Source of the DNA: Paraconexibacter antarcticus
GTDB lineage: Bacteria; Actinomycetota; Thermoleophilia; Solirubrobacterales; Solirubrobacteraceae
Assembly: GCF_024220175.1 (NCBI RefSeq)
Contig: NZ_CP098502.1
Location: forward strand, 496,001-560,000
DNA length: 64,000 bases
Direction: 5' to 3'
A program made the position numbers and the translations under genes. Numbering within the stretch: position 1 is the stretch's first letter; each line of letters opens with the position of its first letter. The notes beneath the pieces were generated by a model. The model worked only from the letters and a program-made list of their open reading frames with translations, did no database searches and was not told the DNA's origin. This document shows positions 41,191 to 50,455 of the stretch, piece by piece.

Positions 41191-42689
41191 GCGGCGACCT
41201 TCTCGAGGGCCTCGGACGGAGCCGCAGCCCCGGCGCCCGTGCTCGCCGTCTTCGGGCGCATGAGCGCGACGCCCGCACCCGCGATCGACGTCGCCGCGAG
41301 GACCCACATCGCAACGTGGATGTTGTGGATGAACGGGTCGAGCGAGGCCGGCGACAGGCCGGTCGTCACGCCCGAGAAGATCGAGAGCAGCGTCTGCTTC
41401 GAGATGCCGTTCGTCACGATGGCCAGCAGCAGCGCGATCGAGAGGACCGAGCCCGTGTTCTGGAGCATCATCCGCGTGCCGCCGGCGATGCCGCGCCGGT
41501 GGACCGGGACCGCACCCATCATCGCGGCGGTGTTCGGCGAGTTGAACATGCCGGACCCGACGCCGGTGATGAAGAGGTAGAGCGCGGTGAGCCAGTAGGC
41601 CGTGTCGACCTGGAGCGTCGTCATGAGCGCCATGCCGACGGCCGAGACGACGAGACCGATCGCCGACAGGGCGCGGGCGCCGTTGCGGTCGGCGTACCCG
41701 CCGGCGAGCGGCGAGCTGATGAGCATGCCGGCGGCGAGCGGCGCGAGCTTGATGCCCGCGAGGATCGGGTCGTCCCCGATGGCGCCCTGGAAGTAGAGGA
41801 CGAAGACGAAGGTCAGCGAGAAGCGGCTGAGGCCGGAGAGGAAGGCGGCGCCGGTCGCCGCGTTGAAGCCACGGTCCTCGAAGAGCGTGAGGTCGAGCAT
41901 CGGCTCGGCGGTGCGCCGCTCGACGAGGAGGAACAGCGGCAGCAGGACGGCGGCGACGACGAGCGAGACGACCGTGATCGTGTCGCTCCAGCCGACGAGC
42001 CCGCCGCGCGACATGCCGAGCGTCAGGCCGGTGAGCCCGAGGACGAAGGTGATCGTGCCGAGCCAGTCGAAGCGCTGCTCGTGCTCGGGGGAGACGAGCT
42101 CCTTCAGGACCGTCGCGGCCCACAGCGTGCCGAGGATGCCGATCGGGACGTTGAACCAGAAGACCCAGTGCCAGGAGAGCTTCACCAGGGCGCCGCCGAG
42201 GACGGGGCCGGCGACGAGGCCGACGCCGGCGACCATGACGTTCGTGCCCATCGCGACGCCGAGCTCCTCGCGCGGGAAGGCATCGGTGACGAGCGCGGAG
42301 GCGTTCGCGAACAGCAGCGCGCCGCCGATGCCCTGGACGATGCGCCAGAGGATGAGGCTCGTGCCGCCGGTCGCGAAGCCCGCGCCGAGGGAGGCGAGGG
42401 TGAAGATCGCGAAGCCGAGGACGAAGGCGCGCTTACGGCCGAAGACGTCGGACAGGCGCCCGAACGTGAGCACGAGGACGGTCGAGGCGATCATGAAGGC
42501 GAGGATCACCCAGACGAGGGTGAGGAGGCCGACGCCGAGGGCGCGCTCGAGGTCCGGCAGCGCGATGACGAGCGTGCCCGAGTTGAGCGTCGCGAGCAGC
42601 ATGCCGAGGCTCGTGCAGGAGAGGGCCCACCACTTGTAGTGCTCGTGGTCCGCGTTGACACCGAGGGAGAAGCTCTTTCTTACGTTCAC
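41187..42689 (-). CDS. MFS multidrug efflux transporter (DHA2, 14-TM)
   Basis: 500 residues with 14 hydrophobic segments. MFS motif A between TM2 and TM3 reads GRLSDVFGRKRAF; motif C in TM5 reads VGLVAGPVLGGALV, the antiporter signature of drug-proton exporters. GTG start at 42689. The MerR regulator follows with a 4-base overlap, so pump and regulator form one transcript. An ACGT-containing dyad of MerR type spans the start codon, suggesting autoregulation. Substrate unknown. Confidence 0.92.
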   Translation of the reverse strand: MNVRKSFSLGVNADHEHYKWWALSCTSLGMLLATLNSGTLVIALPDLERALGVGLLTLVWVILAFMIASTVLVLTFGRLSDVFGRKRAFVLGFAIFTLASLGAGFATGGTSLILWRIVQGIGGALLFANASALVTDAFPREELGVAMGTNVMVAGVGLVAGPVLGGALVKLSWHWVFWFNVPIGILGTLWAATVLKELVSPEHEQRFDWLGTITFVLGLTGLTLGMSRGGLVGWSDTITVVSLVVAAVLLPLFLLVERRTAEPMLDLTLFEDRGFNAATGAAFLSGLSRFSLTFVFVLYFQGAIGDDPILAGIKLAPLAAGMLISSPLAGGYADRNGARALSAIGLVVSAVGMALMTTLQVDTAYWLTALYLFITGVGSGMFNSPNTAAMMGAVPVHRRGIAGGTRMMLQNTGSVLSIALLLAIVTNGISKQTLLSIFSGVTTGLSPASLDPFIHNIHVAMWVLAATSIAGAGVALMRPKTASTGAGAAAPSEALEKVAA

Positions 42690-42693
42690 GTCA
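42680..42693. promoter_or_regulatory. MerR-type dyad overlapping the MFS start codon
   Basis: TTACGT-TC-ACGTCA (imperfect 6-base inverted repeat, T[T/G]ACGT form) covers the GTG start at 42687-42689. A further TTACGTT is at 42696-42702. ACGT-centred dyads are typical of MerR regulators such as the LiuR group, and the regulator is encoded in the same operon. Confidence 0.45.
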
Positions 42694-42764
42694 GGTTACG
42701 TTAGCAGCAACGCGGAATGGGTGTTCCGCGGCCGTGACCCCGACCCTCCGCCTATCCTCGGCCA

Positions 42765-43361
42765 ATGGCGATGCCCGAGGGACCGCACCTCGACCGGCTG
42801 CTGGAGGCGATCGCCGCCGAGGCCCGGGCGCACCGGGCGCTGCTCGCCGGGGAGGCCGCCGGCGGCAGCGCTGGCTCCGGCGCGACGGAGGCGCTCCGCG
42901 AGGCGACCACCCGCTACCGCGAGTCGTGGGAGCTCGCGCCGCCCGCGAGCTACGGGCGCCTCATCGGGATGCTCAAGGCCGCGGTGCTCGCGGGCGACGC
43001 GGAGGACGCCGCCCGCTACGCGCTCGCCGAGATCCCCGCCGACGCGACGTCCCCGCCGGCGGCCTACGCGCGGGCGATCGCGCTGCTCGTCGACGGCGAC
43101 GACGCGGGCGCCGCGGCGGCCGCGCACCTCATGCGCGAGGGGTCGCCGGCGTTCGTCCGCGCGGCGGACGCGATCATCGCCCTGGCGGCGGGGGACGGCG
43201 CGGCGTACGCGACGGCGGTCGCCGCGATCGTCGCCGACTTCGCCGCGCGCGAGGAGCACCTCACCGGGGTGCCGATCGCGGACACGGCGCTCATGCTCCA
43301 GCGGCTCGCGACGCCGCGCGGGCTGGCCGCGACCGTGCGCTCACCGCTCCTGCCCGGCTGA
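42765..43361 (+). CDS. Hypothetical helical protein
   Basis: 198 residues from ATG 42765. Almost wholly alpha-helical with repeated Ala-rich helices, such as SYGRLIGMLKAAVLAGDAEDAARYALAEI, AAYARAIALLVDGDDAGAAAAAHLM and AFVRAADAIIALAAGDGAAYATAVAAIVADF. Each repeat is about 30 residues, like TPR or similar solenoid repeats. No catalytic residues and no signal or membrane segments. I do not recognise the family; the final LTGVPIADTALMLQRLA is similar to the end of some immunity-like proteins, only weakly. Confidence 0.6.
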   Translation: MAMPEGPHLDRLLEAIAAEARAHRALLAGEAAGGSAGSGATEALREATTRYRESWELAPPASYGRLIGMLKAAVLAGDAEDAARYALAEIPADATSPPAAYARAIALLVDGDDAGAAAAAHLMREGSPAFVRAADAIIALAAGDGAAYATAVAAIVADFAAREEHLTGVPIADTALMLQRLATPRGLAATVRSPLLPG

Positions 43362-43395
43362 CCCGCGGGTCCGGCCCGTCCGGCACACTGCCCCG

Positions 43396-43806
43396 ATGAG
43401 CACCGACGACCGCCCCGCCGCCGAGTCCCGCCGGCGCGACACGCGCACCCTCTTCGACCGCTTCGTCGAGGTGGCCCACGGGGTCGTCTCGCGCCCGGGG
43501 ACGTTCGCGGTCGCGGTCGGCGTCGTGGTCGTCTGGGCCGCGTCCTACCCGCTCTTCCACGAGATCGCCGAGTGGCACGCCGTCATCCACAGCGCCGCGT
43601 CGATCACGTCGCTGCTGCTGCTCGTCCTCCTCGAGAACGCCGGGCGCCGCTCCGACGAGGCGGCGCAGGAGAAGCTCAACGTCATGAGCGAGGCGCTCGT
43701 CGCCCTGCTCGACGAGCGGGCGGCGCCGGACGACGCCGACCGGGCGGAGCTCGCGGCCCAGGCCGACCGGCTGCGCTCGGCCGTCGGCCTCGAGGCGCGG
43801 CACTGA
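43396..43806 (+). CDS. Low-affinity iron permease family membrane protein
   Basis: 136 residues from ATG 43396. FDRFVEVAHGVVSRPGTFAVAVGVVVVWAASYP followed by INSA-type HSAASITSLLLLVLLENAGRRS and a charged C-terminal helix matches the bacterial low-affinity iron permease family (PF04120-like): two transmembrane helices around a short loop, then an amphipathic tail (LNVMSEALVALLDERAAPDD). Biochemical role in bacteria is poorly established. It may be co-transcribed with the preceding helical protein (34-base gap). Confidence 0.75.
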   Translation: MSTDDRPAAESRRRDTRTLFDRFVEVAHGVVSRPGTFAVAVGVVVVWAASYPLFHEIAEWHAVIHSAASITSLLLLVLLENAGRRSDEAAQEKLNVMSEALVALLDERAAPDDADRAELAAQADRLRSAVGLEARH

Positions 43807-43901
43807 CGCCGCGCCCCGGGGGCGGCGCGGACCGCGGCCGGAGGCCTGCGGACAACTACGGGCGAGGCGTCACGCACGCGGGCCGATGAGGTCGACGTGC
43901 G

Positions 43902-46900
43902 GTGTGTTCCGTGGACCCCTCGATGAGCGCGCGGCTCGCGCGTGGTGGTCCTCCGGCGGCCGCGGCCGTCGCGGCCTCCGTCGCCGCCGGCTGGGTCCTC
44001 GGGGCCCGCTGGCTCACCTCCTGGGGCCAGGGCCCGACGATGAAGTTCGGCACCGCCGCGGCCGTCGTCATCGCCGCGCTCGCCATCACGCTGCTGGCCG
44101 GTGACCCGCCACGCGCGTCGCGTCGCCCGCTCACGGCGGTCCTCGCCGTGCTCGTCGGGATCCGCGGCGTCGTCATCCTCGCCGAATGGGCGACCGGGCA
44201 CGCGCTCACCGTGGACCGGCTCGTGGCGTCGCGGGTCGCGGGGGACGCCGTCGCCACGCAGCCCTCGCCGCACGCCGCGATCGGGCTCGTCCTCCTCTGC
44301 GGGGCGCTGCTGACGGTCGACGCCCAGCACCGGCTCCTGCGCGGGCTCCATGTCGCCCTCACCGGTCTGCTCGGGACGATCGTCGCGTTCGCGGGCGTGG
44401 GCTGGCTGTTCGGCTCGGTCTCCGTCACGGCCGGCGCGAGCGTCGGCAGCATCTCGCTCCCCACCTTCGTCTGCTTCCTCGGCCTGTTCGTCGGCCTCGT
44501 CGGCCTGCGGCCGGACCGCCCGCCGGTCGCGTGGCTGCGCGGGGACGGCGCCGCGGCGACGATGCTCCGTCGCCTCGTGCCCACGGCGTTCGTCGCGCCG
44601 GTGCTGCTCGGGGGCGCCCGGCTCCTCGGGGAGGAGGCGGGCTGGTACGACGAGCGCTTCGGCCTCGCGCTCTTCGCGACGTCGATGATCGCCGTCGTCC
44701 TCACGATCGTCTTCGTGACCGCCCGCACCGTCCGCAAGCGCGAGCGCGAGGGGACGGTCCTGCAGGCGCGGCTCGAGGCGACGCTCGATCAGCTTCCCGG
44801 CGCCGTCTTCCTCTGCGACACGGACGGGCAGCTGCAGAGCGTCAACCGCGCGTGCGCCGAGGCCATCGGCCTGCCCGCCGCCGCGCTCGTCGGGCGCCGC
44901 GTCGACTCGCTGACGAGCTACGGGCCGCTCGCCGAGCTGCAGCGTCTCGACGTCGCCACGGTCCGCTACGGCGCGGCGTCGCGTGAGATGGACGTCCGCC
45001 ACGCCGACGGCACCGTGCATCACGAGGTCGTCACGCACTACCCGGTGCGGGACGAGGACGGCGCGCTGATCGGGATCGGCGGGATCGCCCTCGACATCAC
45101 GGCCCGTACGGTCGCCGAGCGGGCGCTGGCGGACGCCGAGCGCCGTCTGCGGCAGCTGCTCGAGTCGGCGCCGGACGCGATGGTCGTCGCCGGGGAGGAC
45201 GGCGTCATCCGCACCGTCAACGCCCAGGCCGAGCGGCTGTTCGGCTTCTCGCGCGAGGAGCTCGTGGGCAGCTCGGTCGACCTCCTCATCCCCGCCGCCC
45301 GCCGGGGGGCGCATGCGCAGCACCGCGCCGCCTTCGGCAGCGCCCCCACCGCGCGGTCGATGGGCGCGGGGCGCGCGCTGCGCGCCCGCCGCAAGGACGG
45401 CAGCGAATGCCCCGTGGAGATCTCGCTCGCGCCGCTGCAGACCGAGGAGGGGCTGCTCGTGACCGCGTCGATCCGAGACGTCACCGAGCGCGCGAGGGAC
45501 GAGGCCGAGCAGGCGGCCCTGCGGCGGGTCGCGACCGCCGTCGCCCAGGACGCGGACCCGTCGGCGATCTTCGAGCTCGTCGCCAAGGAGGTCGCGGGCG
45601 TGCTCGGCGTCGGGCACGGCAGCGTCGTGCGTTTCGAGTCCGAAGGGTCGGGGACGGTCCTCGGCCGCTGGACCCCCGCCGGGCCATCGCAGCCCGGGGC
45701 CCCGATCGACCTCGACGACGGGACCGCCGTCGGGCTCGTCGCGCAGTCCGGGCGGCCCGCCCGGCTCGACGCCTACCCGCGGGGCGGGTCCTTCGCGGTC
45801 GAGCAGGCCCGCGCCGGCCTGCGCAGCGCGGTCGCCGCGCCGATCCGCGTCGGCGGGCGGCTCTGGGGCGCGGTCGCCGCGGCCACGAGCGCGGCCGAGC
45901 CGCTGCCCGCGGAGGACGAGGCGCGCGTCGAGCGGTTCGCCGACCTCGTGGCGACGGCGATCAGCAACGCCCAGGCCTGGGAGACGCTCGCGCGCCAGGC
46001 CGCGACCGACGCCATCACCGGGGTCTACCGCACCTTTCACTCCCGGCTGCGGGACGAGATCGAGCGGGCGACCCGGCACCGGCGTCCGCTCGCGGTCGTC
46101 CTCTTCGACCTCGACCGCTTCAAGCTCGTCAACGACACGCACGGCCATCACGCGGGGGACAAGGTGCTCGCCGAGGTCGCGCGGACCCTGGCCGCGGAGG
46201 CCCGCGGTGGCGAGGTCGTGGCCCGCGTCGGCGGCGAGGAGTTCGCCTGGCTGCTGCCGGAGACCGACGCGCTCGGGGCGTTCGCCGCGGCCGAGCGCGC
46301 CCGCCGCGCCGTCGCCGCGCTCGACTTCGGCCCGATCGGGACGGTCACCGTGTCGGCCGGCGTCTCCTCGCTCGAGGACAGCGGCGACGGCGAGCTGCTC
46401 GTGCAGTGCGCGGACCGGGCCCTCTACTGGGCCAAGGACGCCGGCCGCAACCAGACCTTCCGCTACACCGCCGAGACGCAGGCCGCGCTCGCCGAGCAGC
46501 CGCACCGTCGCGAGCGCCACCAGTCGATGAACTCGATCCGGGCGCTCGCCCGCGCCATCGACGCGAAGGACATCGGCACGCGCAGCCACTCCGAGCGCGT
46601 CGCCGCGCTGAGCGAGGAGCTCGCCCGGCGCTGCGGCTGGACGAGCAAGCGCGCCCGCCAGCTCCACGCGGCGGCCCTGCTGCACGACGTCGGCAAGATC
46701 GGCATCCCCGACTCGATCCTCCTGAAGCCGTCCTCGCTGACCGCCGACGAGTACGAGGAGATCAAGCGCCACCCCGAGATCGGCGCCCAGATCGCCGCCG
46801 AGGTCCTCGACGAGGAGCCGACGCGGTGGGTCCGCCATCACCACGAGCGCTGGGACGGCGCCGGGTATCCCGACGGCCTCGCGGGCCACGACGTCCCCGA

Positions 46901-47105
46901 CGGCGCCCAGCTGCTCGCGCTCGCGGACGCATGGGACGTCATGACCACGGCGCGGAGCTACCAGCGGACCCTCACCATCGAAGAGGCGCGGGCGGAGTGC
47001 GTCGCCCAGCGCGGCGCCCAGTTCTCGCCCGAGGCGGTCGACGCCCTGCTCGCCCTGTCGGCCGACGAGCTCGCCGCGATCCGGCCGGCCGTGCTCGGCG
47101 CCTGA
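43902..47105 (+). CDS. Membrane PAS-PAS-GAF-GGDEF-HD-GYP c-di-GMP enzyme
   Basis: 1067 residues. About eight transmembrane helices fill residues 15-285, then PAS (about 290-400), PAS (about 410-525), GAF (about 540-690), GGDEF (about 700-850) and HD-GYP (about 865-1060). The GGDEF loop reads RVGGEEFAWLLPE, an active form with the metal-binding FDLDRFKLVNDTHGH. The HD-GYP part has LLHDVGKIGIPD and HHHERWDGAGYPDGLAG, both intact. It can therefore in principle make and degrade c-di-GMP. GTG 43902 is used; GTG 43911 and ATG 43923 are alternatives. It is immediately before the small hypothetical gene and the Mce operon, but there is no clear co-transcription. Confidence 0.93.
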   Translation: MCSVDPSMSARLARGGPPAAAAVAASVAAGWVLGARWLTSWGQGPTMKFGTAAAVVIAALAITLLAGDPPRASRRPLTAVLAVLVGIRGVVILAEWATGHALTVDRLVASRVAGDAVATQPSPHAAIGLVLLCGALLTVDAQHRLLRGLHVALTGLLGTIVAFAGVGWLFGSVSVTAGASVGSISLPTFVCFLGLFVGLVGLRPDRPPVAWLRGDGAAATMLRRLVPTAFVAPVLLGGARLLGEEAGWYDERFGLALFATSMIAVVLTIVFVTARTVRKREREGTVLQARLEATLDQLPGAVFLCDTDGQLQSVNRACAEAIGLPAAALVGRRVDSLTSYGPLAELQRLDVATVRYGAASREMDVRHADGTVHHEVVTHYPVRDEDGALIGIGGIALDITARTVAERALADAERRLRQLLESAPDAMVVAGEDGVIRTVNAQAERLFGFSREELVGSSVDLLIPAARRGAHAQHRAAFGSAPTARSMGAGRALRARRKDGSECPVEISLAPLQTEEGLLVTASIRDVTERARDEAEQAALRRVATAVAQDADPSAIFELVAKEVAGVLGVGHGSVVRFESEGSGTVLGRWTPAGPSQPGAPIDLDDGTAVGLVAQSGRPARLDAYPRGGSFAVEQARAGLRSAVAAPIRVGGRLWGAVAAATSAAEPLPAEDEARVERFADLVATAISNAQAWETLARQAATDAITGVYRTFHSRLRDEIERATRHRRPLAVVLFDLDRFKLVNDTHGHHAGDKVLAEVARTLAAEARGGEVVARVGGEEFAWLLPETDALGAFAAAERARRAVAALDFGPIGTVTVSAGVSSLEDSGDGELLVQCADRALYWAKDAGRNQTFRYTAETQAALAEQPHRRERHQSMNSIRALARAIDAKDIGTRSHSERVAALSEELARRCGWTSKRARQLHAAALLHDVGKIGIPDSILLKPSSLTADEYEEIKRHPEIGAQIAAEVLDEEPTRWVRHHHERWDGAGYPDGLAGHDVPDGAQLLALADAWDVMTTARSYQRTLTIEEARAECVAQRGAQFSPEAVDALLALSADELAAIRPAVLGA

Positions 47106-47113
47106 GCGCGGCC

Positions 47114-47479
47114 TCAGCGCCGGCGCGTCGGCCCGGGAGCGGGCGTCGTCACCGTCAGCGTGCGGTACACGCCGGTCACGGGGTGACGGCCGTCCATCCG
47201 CCAGACGAGGGCGGCAGGCAGGTCCGGGTCCCCGAAGCGCGCCGGCGTGACGTCGACGTCGTAGCCGTGGATGCCCTCGACGTTGAACACCCGCACCCAC
47301 GTGTGGGCGGGGTGGTCGGGATGCTCGCCGTCCGCGCCATGGACGATCCGGACCTTCGCGCCGCGCGCCGCCGCGAAGGCGGCGACGGCCTCGGCCGCCT
47401 CGTCGAGCGGGACCCCCGCGCCGGCCGCCTCGAGGTAGGCGTGCGCGAGCGCCTCGGCGCGGCGGTGATGCTCGTTCAT
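47114..47479 (-). CDS. Hypothetical protein, convergent with the c-di-GMP enzyme
   Basis: 121 residues from ATG 47479. The centre holds HPAHTWVRVFNVEGIHGYDVDVTPARFG, a His-Trp-Val then Asp-Val-Thr pattern seen in short proteins related to transglutaminase-like folds, but the Cys nucleophile is absent. The N-terminus is helical (EALAHAYLEAAGAGVPLDEAAEAVAAF). Function unknown. Its start is divergent from the first Mce gene; the longer frame to 47521 would enter the Mce promoter region. Confidence 0.6.
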   Translation of the reverse strand: MNEHHRRAEALAHAYLEAAGAGVPLDEAAEAVAAFAAARGAKVRIVHGADGEHPDHPAHTWVRVFNVEGIHGYDVDVTPARFGDPDLPAALVWRMDGRHPVTGVYRTLTVTTPAPGPTRRR

Positions 47480-47546
47480 GGCGGCCACCCTAGCCCCGAA
47501 CCCGTTTGCGTTTCCGAACACGCACTCTGTACGTTCGCCAACCAGG

Positions 47547-48899
47547 GTGCGCTCGCCGAGGGAGATAGCGCGGAGCCGTGGGGTCGAGGGCGGGTTCGCG
47601 GGCCGGACGGTCGCGATCGCCGCGCTCGCCGTCGTCGTGATCGCCGTGGCGGCGGTGGTGCTCCTGGGTGGCTCCGGCGGCTACCGGCTGCACCTGCGGA
47701 TGGAGAACGCGAGCCAGCTCGTCAAGGGCAACCTCGTCGAGGTCGGCGGCCTCTCCGTCGGGACCGTCGAGCGGATCACGCTCGCCGACGACAACACCGC
47801 GGACGTCGTCGTCAAGGTCACCGACAAGGCGTTGACCCCGCTGCACGCCGGCACGCGCGCGATCGTCCGGGCGGCGTCGGTCTCGGGCGTCGCGAACCGC
47901 TACGTCGCGCTCGAGCCGGGGCCGAACAACGCGCCCGAGCTCACCTCCGGCACCACCCTGCCGGTTTCGGCGTCGACCGCCTCGACCGACCTGGACGCCG
48001 TGCTGTCCACCCTCGATGCGGACACGCGCGAGCGCCTGCAGGAGACGATCCAGGGCAGCGAAGCCGCGCTGTCGCGCGGCGGGGCCGCCGGGATGAACGC
48101 CTCGCTGCGCTACCTCTCGCCGGCGCTCACCCAGCTGCAGGGGACGCTCGGGGAGGTGACCGCCGACCGCGCGGCGCTGCAGCGCTTCATCGTCGCCTCC
48201 TCCGGCGTCGTGTCGGCCGTCGCCGCCCGCCGCGACGACCTCGCGCGCGGGCTCGCGTCCGCCGCGACGACCGCCGGCGCGCTCGCCTCGCAGCGCCGGG
48301 CGCTGAGCGCCGTGCTCGCGAAGGCGCCGTCGTCGCTCACCGGGGCCGGCCGGACGCTGCACGCCCTCGCCGGCACGCTGGACGAGCTGCGCCCGACCGT
48401 CGAGCTCGCCGCCCCGGTCGCGCCGCGCCTGAGCCGTGCGCTCACCGCCGCGGCGCCCGCCCTCGAGGGGACGGCCGCCGTCCTGCCCGCGGTGCGCGAC
48501 CTGCTGCCGCCGCTGCGCCGTGCCCTCGCCGGGCTCCCGGCCCTGCGCGCGTCCGCCGTCCCCGCGTTCGGCGCGGCCACCGACGCGCTCAGGGCGACGG
48601 CGCCGATCGTCAGCGCCTCGCGCGCCGCGTTCCCCGACATCCTGCTCGGGGCGACGAACGGCTTCGGCGGCACGTCGGGCGGCTCCTACGATGCCAACGG
48701 CGAGTACGCGCGGATCGGCTTCGTCTCCTCGTCGGCTCCGCTCGTCGGGCTCTTCGGCAACCTCGTCCCGCCCGGGGTCCAGAACGGCGTGCGCTACCAC
48801 AACGTCGCGCGCTGCCCGGGCGGCGCGGGCACCGTCGCCGCCGACGGCTCGAACGTCTTCGACCCCGGCTACGCCTGCAACGCGGGGGACCGGCCGTGA
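47547..48899 (+). CDS. Mce-family lipid transport protein, first of six
   Basis: 450 residues from GTG 47547. A transmembrane anchor (TVAIAALAVVVIAVAAVVLLGG, cut here for wording) precedes the MCE domain (about 42-125: NASQLVKGNLVEVGGLSVGTVERI, TLADDNTADVVVKV). The rest is a long helical region (DTRERLQETIQGSEAALSRG and many Ala/Leu-rich heptads), as in Mce and PqiB proteins that form a tube between membranes. C-terminal part has the SYDANGEYARIGFVSSSAPL segment. Transport of lipids or sterols across the envelope is the known family role. Stop overlaps the next gene by four bases. Confidence 0.88.
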   Translation: MRSPREIARSRGVEGGFAGRTVAIAALAVVVIAVAAVVLLGGSGGYRLHLRMENASQLVKGNLVEVGGLSVGTVERITLADDNTADVVVKVTDKALTPLHAGTRAIVRAASVSGVANRYVALEPGPNNAPELTSGTTLPVSASTASTDLDAVLSTLDADTRERLQETIQGSEAALSRGGAAGMNASLRYLSPALTQLQGTLGEVTADRAALQRFIVASSGVVSAVAARRDDLARGLASAATTAGALASQRRALSAVLAKAPSSLTGAGRTLHALAGTLDELRPTVELAAPVAPRLSRALTAAAPALEGTAAVLPAVRDLLPPLRRALAGLPALRASAVPAFGAATDALRATAPIVSASRAAFPDILLGATNGFGGTSGGSYDANGEYARIGFVSSSAPLVGLFGNLVPPGVQNGVRYHNVARCPGGAGTVAADGSNVFDPGYACNAGDRP

Positions 48900-50455
48900 C
48901 CGCCGGCCGGCCCCGGGCCGCCACCCGGCGCGCGCTCGCCGCGGCCGCCGGCGTGCTCGTGCTGGCGGGCGGCGCGGTCGCCGGCTGCGGCGGGTCGGGC
49001 GCGTCCGGCGGCGACTACCGCGTCGACGCGATCTTCGACAACGCCTCGTTCGTCACCCCCGACGTCGACGTGCGGATCGCCGGCGCCAAGGTCGGCCGGG
49101 TCACCGATCTGTCGGTGACGCCCGACCACAAGGCCCGGCTCGAGCTGACGATCGACCGGCGCTTCGGCCCGTTCCACACCGACGCGGACTGCACGATCGC
49201 GCCGCAGTCGCTCATCAGCGAGCGGTTCGTCAACTGCACCCCGGGGTCGAGCGACGCGCCCGTCGTGCCGGACGTCCACGGGACGCCGACCCTCGGCCTG
49301 CAGGGCACCCACTCGCCGGTCGACATCGACCAGGTCCTCAACACGTTCAACCTGCCCGTCCGCCAGCGCCTCACGTTGCTGCTCGACGGGCTCGGCGTCG
49401 GCCTCACCGCGCGCGGCGACGACCTGAACGCGGCGATCCGGCGGGCGGCGCCCGCGCTCGGCGCCACGCACGACACGCTCGCGATCCTCGACGCCGACCG
49501 CGCGCGCCTGCAGCACCTCGTCACGGCGAGCGACACCGTGCTGCGGAGCCTCGCGGCCGGACGCGACCGGGCCGCCGCGTTCGTCCGCGCGGCCGGCGTC
49601 GTCGCGCAGACGAGCGGCGACCGGCAGCGGCAGCTCGCCGCCGCCGTCCGCGACCTGCCCGCGCTGCTCGGACAGGCCCGGCCGTCGCTCGACCGCCTCA
49701 CGCGCTTCGCGGGCGTGGCGACGCCGTTCGCGGCCGACCTGCGCCGCTCGGCGCCGGGCCTGCGCGACCTCGTCACGCAGCTCGCGCCGTTCGCGGCCCG
49801 GGCGACGCCGACGCTCACGCGGCTCGGGGTCACCTCCCGGCGGACGACGGCCGCCCTTCCCGACATCGCGCCGCAGGTCCGGCGGCTGCGGCGCTTCACC
49901 GCGGCCGCCGGGCCGACCGCCCGCCTGCTCGCCGAGCTCTTCACGAGCTTCCGCGCGCGCGGCACGCTCGAGGCCCTCCAGGGCTTCACGTACTACGCCG
50001 CCGCGGCGGTCGCGCGCTTCGACAAGAACTCGCACTACCTCCCCGCGTATCTGCTGCCGTCGGCCTGCATCCTCTACGCGCGGACGCCGACGCCCGGCTG
50101 CGATGCGCACTTCGAGGCCTCGCGCGGCGCGATCCTCGCCGCGGCCCGGCGACGGGCGGCACGCCGCGCGCCGGCCGCGCGGAAGCCCGCGGCGAGGGGC
50201 CCCGCGACCGCCCCGAAGGCCCCCGCGACGCCGTCGGCTCCAGGGGTCCCGTCGCTCCCGGCCGTCCCGGCCCTGCCGGGCGTCCCGAAGCTGCCCCCGG
50301 CGGTCGGGCAGGTGCCGCAGGCGCTGCAGGGCCTGCTCCACGCCCTCGGCGGGGGCGGGGGCGGGGGCGGGGGCGGGACCGGACGCGGCGCCGGCGCCAC
50401 GCCCGGCCCGCCCGCGCAGAACGCCCAGGACCTCCTCGACTACCTCCTCGGATGA
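48896..50455 (+). CDS. Mce-family lipoprotein with poly-Gly tail, second of six
   Basis: 519 residues from GTG 48896, overlapping the first Mce gene (GTGA). The N-terminus has a lipobox (LAGGAVAGC), so the protein is a lipoprotein like MceE/LprK. The MCE domain is at about 38-120 (VDVRIAGAKVGRVTDLSV, HADCTIAPQSLISERFV), then long helices with AGPTARLLAELFTSFRARGT. The C-terminus is a low-complexity tail with APAARKPAARGPATAPKAPA, Pro/Val repeats and a run of Gly encoded by repeated GGGGGC (about 50350-50380). In canonical operons this lipoprotein is fifth; here it is second. Stop overlaps the next ATG. Confidence 0.88.
   Translation: MTAGRPRAATRRALAAAAGVLVLAGGAVAGCGGSGASGGDYRVDAIFDNASFVTPDVDVRIAGAKVGRVTDLSVTPDHKARLELTIDRRFGPFHTDADCTIAPQSLISERFVNCTPGSSDAPVVPDVHGTPTLGLQGTHSPVDIDQVLNTFNLPVRQRLTLLLDGLGVGLTARGDDLNAAIRRAAPALGATHDTLAILDADRARLQHLVTASDTVLRSLAAGRDRAAAFVRAAGVVAQTSGDRQRQLAAAVRDLPALLGQARPSLDRLTRFAGVATPFAADLRRSAPGLRDLVTQLAPFAARATPTLTRLGVTSRRTTAALPDIAPQVRRLRRFTAAAGPTARLLAELFTSFRARGTLEALQGFTYYAAAAVARFDKNSHYLPAYLLPSACILYARTPTPGCDAHFEASRGAILAAARRRAARRAPAARKPAARGPATAPKAPATPSAPGVPSLPAVPALPGVPKLPPAVGQVPQALQGLLHALGGGGGGGGGGTGRGAGATPGPPAQNAQDLLDYLLG

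Noticed and set aside
45407..48895. Large plus-strand frame running from inside the c-di-GMP enzyme into the Mce lipoprotein
   Set aside because: The sensible part starts only at GTG 48896; upstream is out-of-frame shadow.
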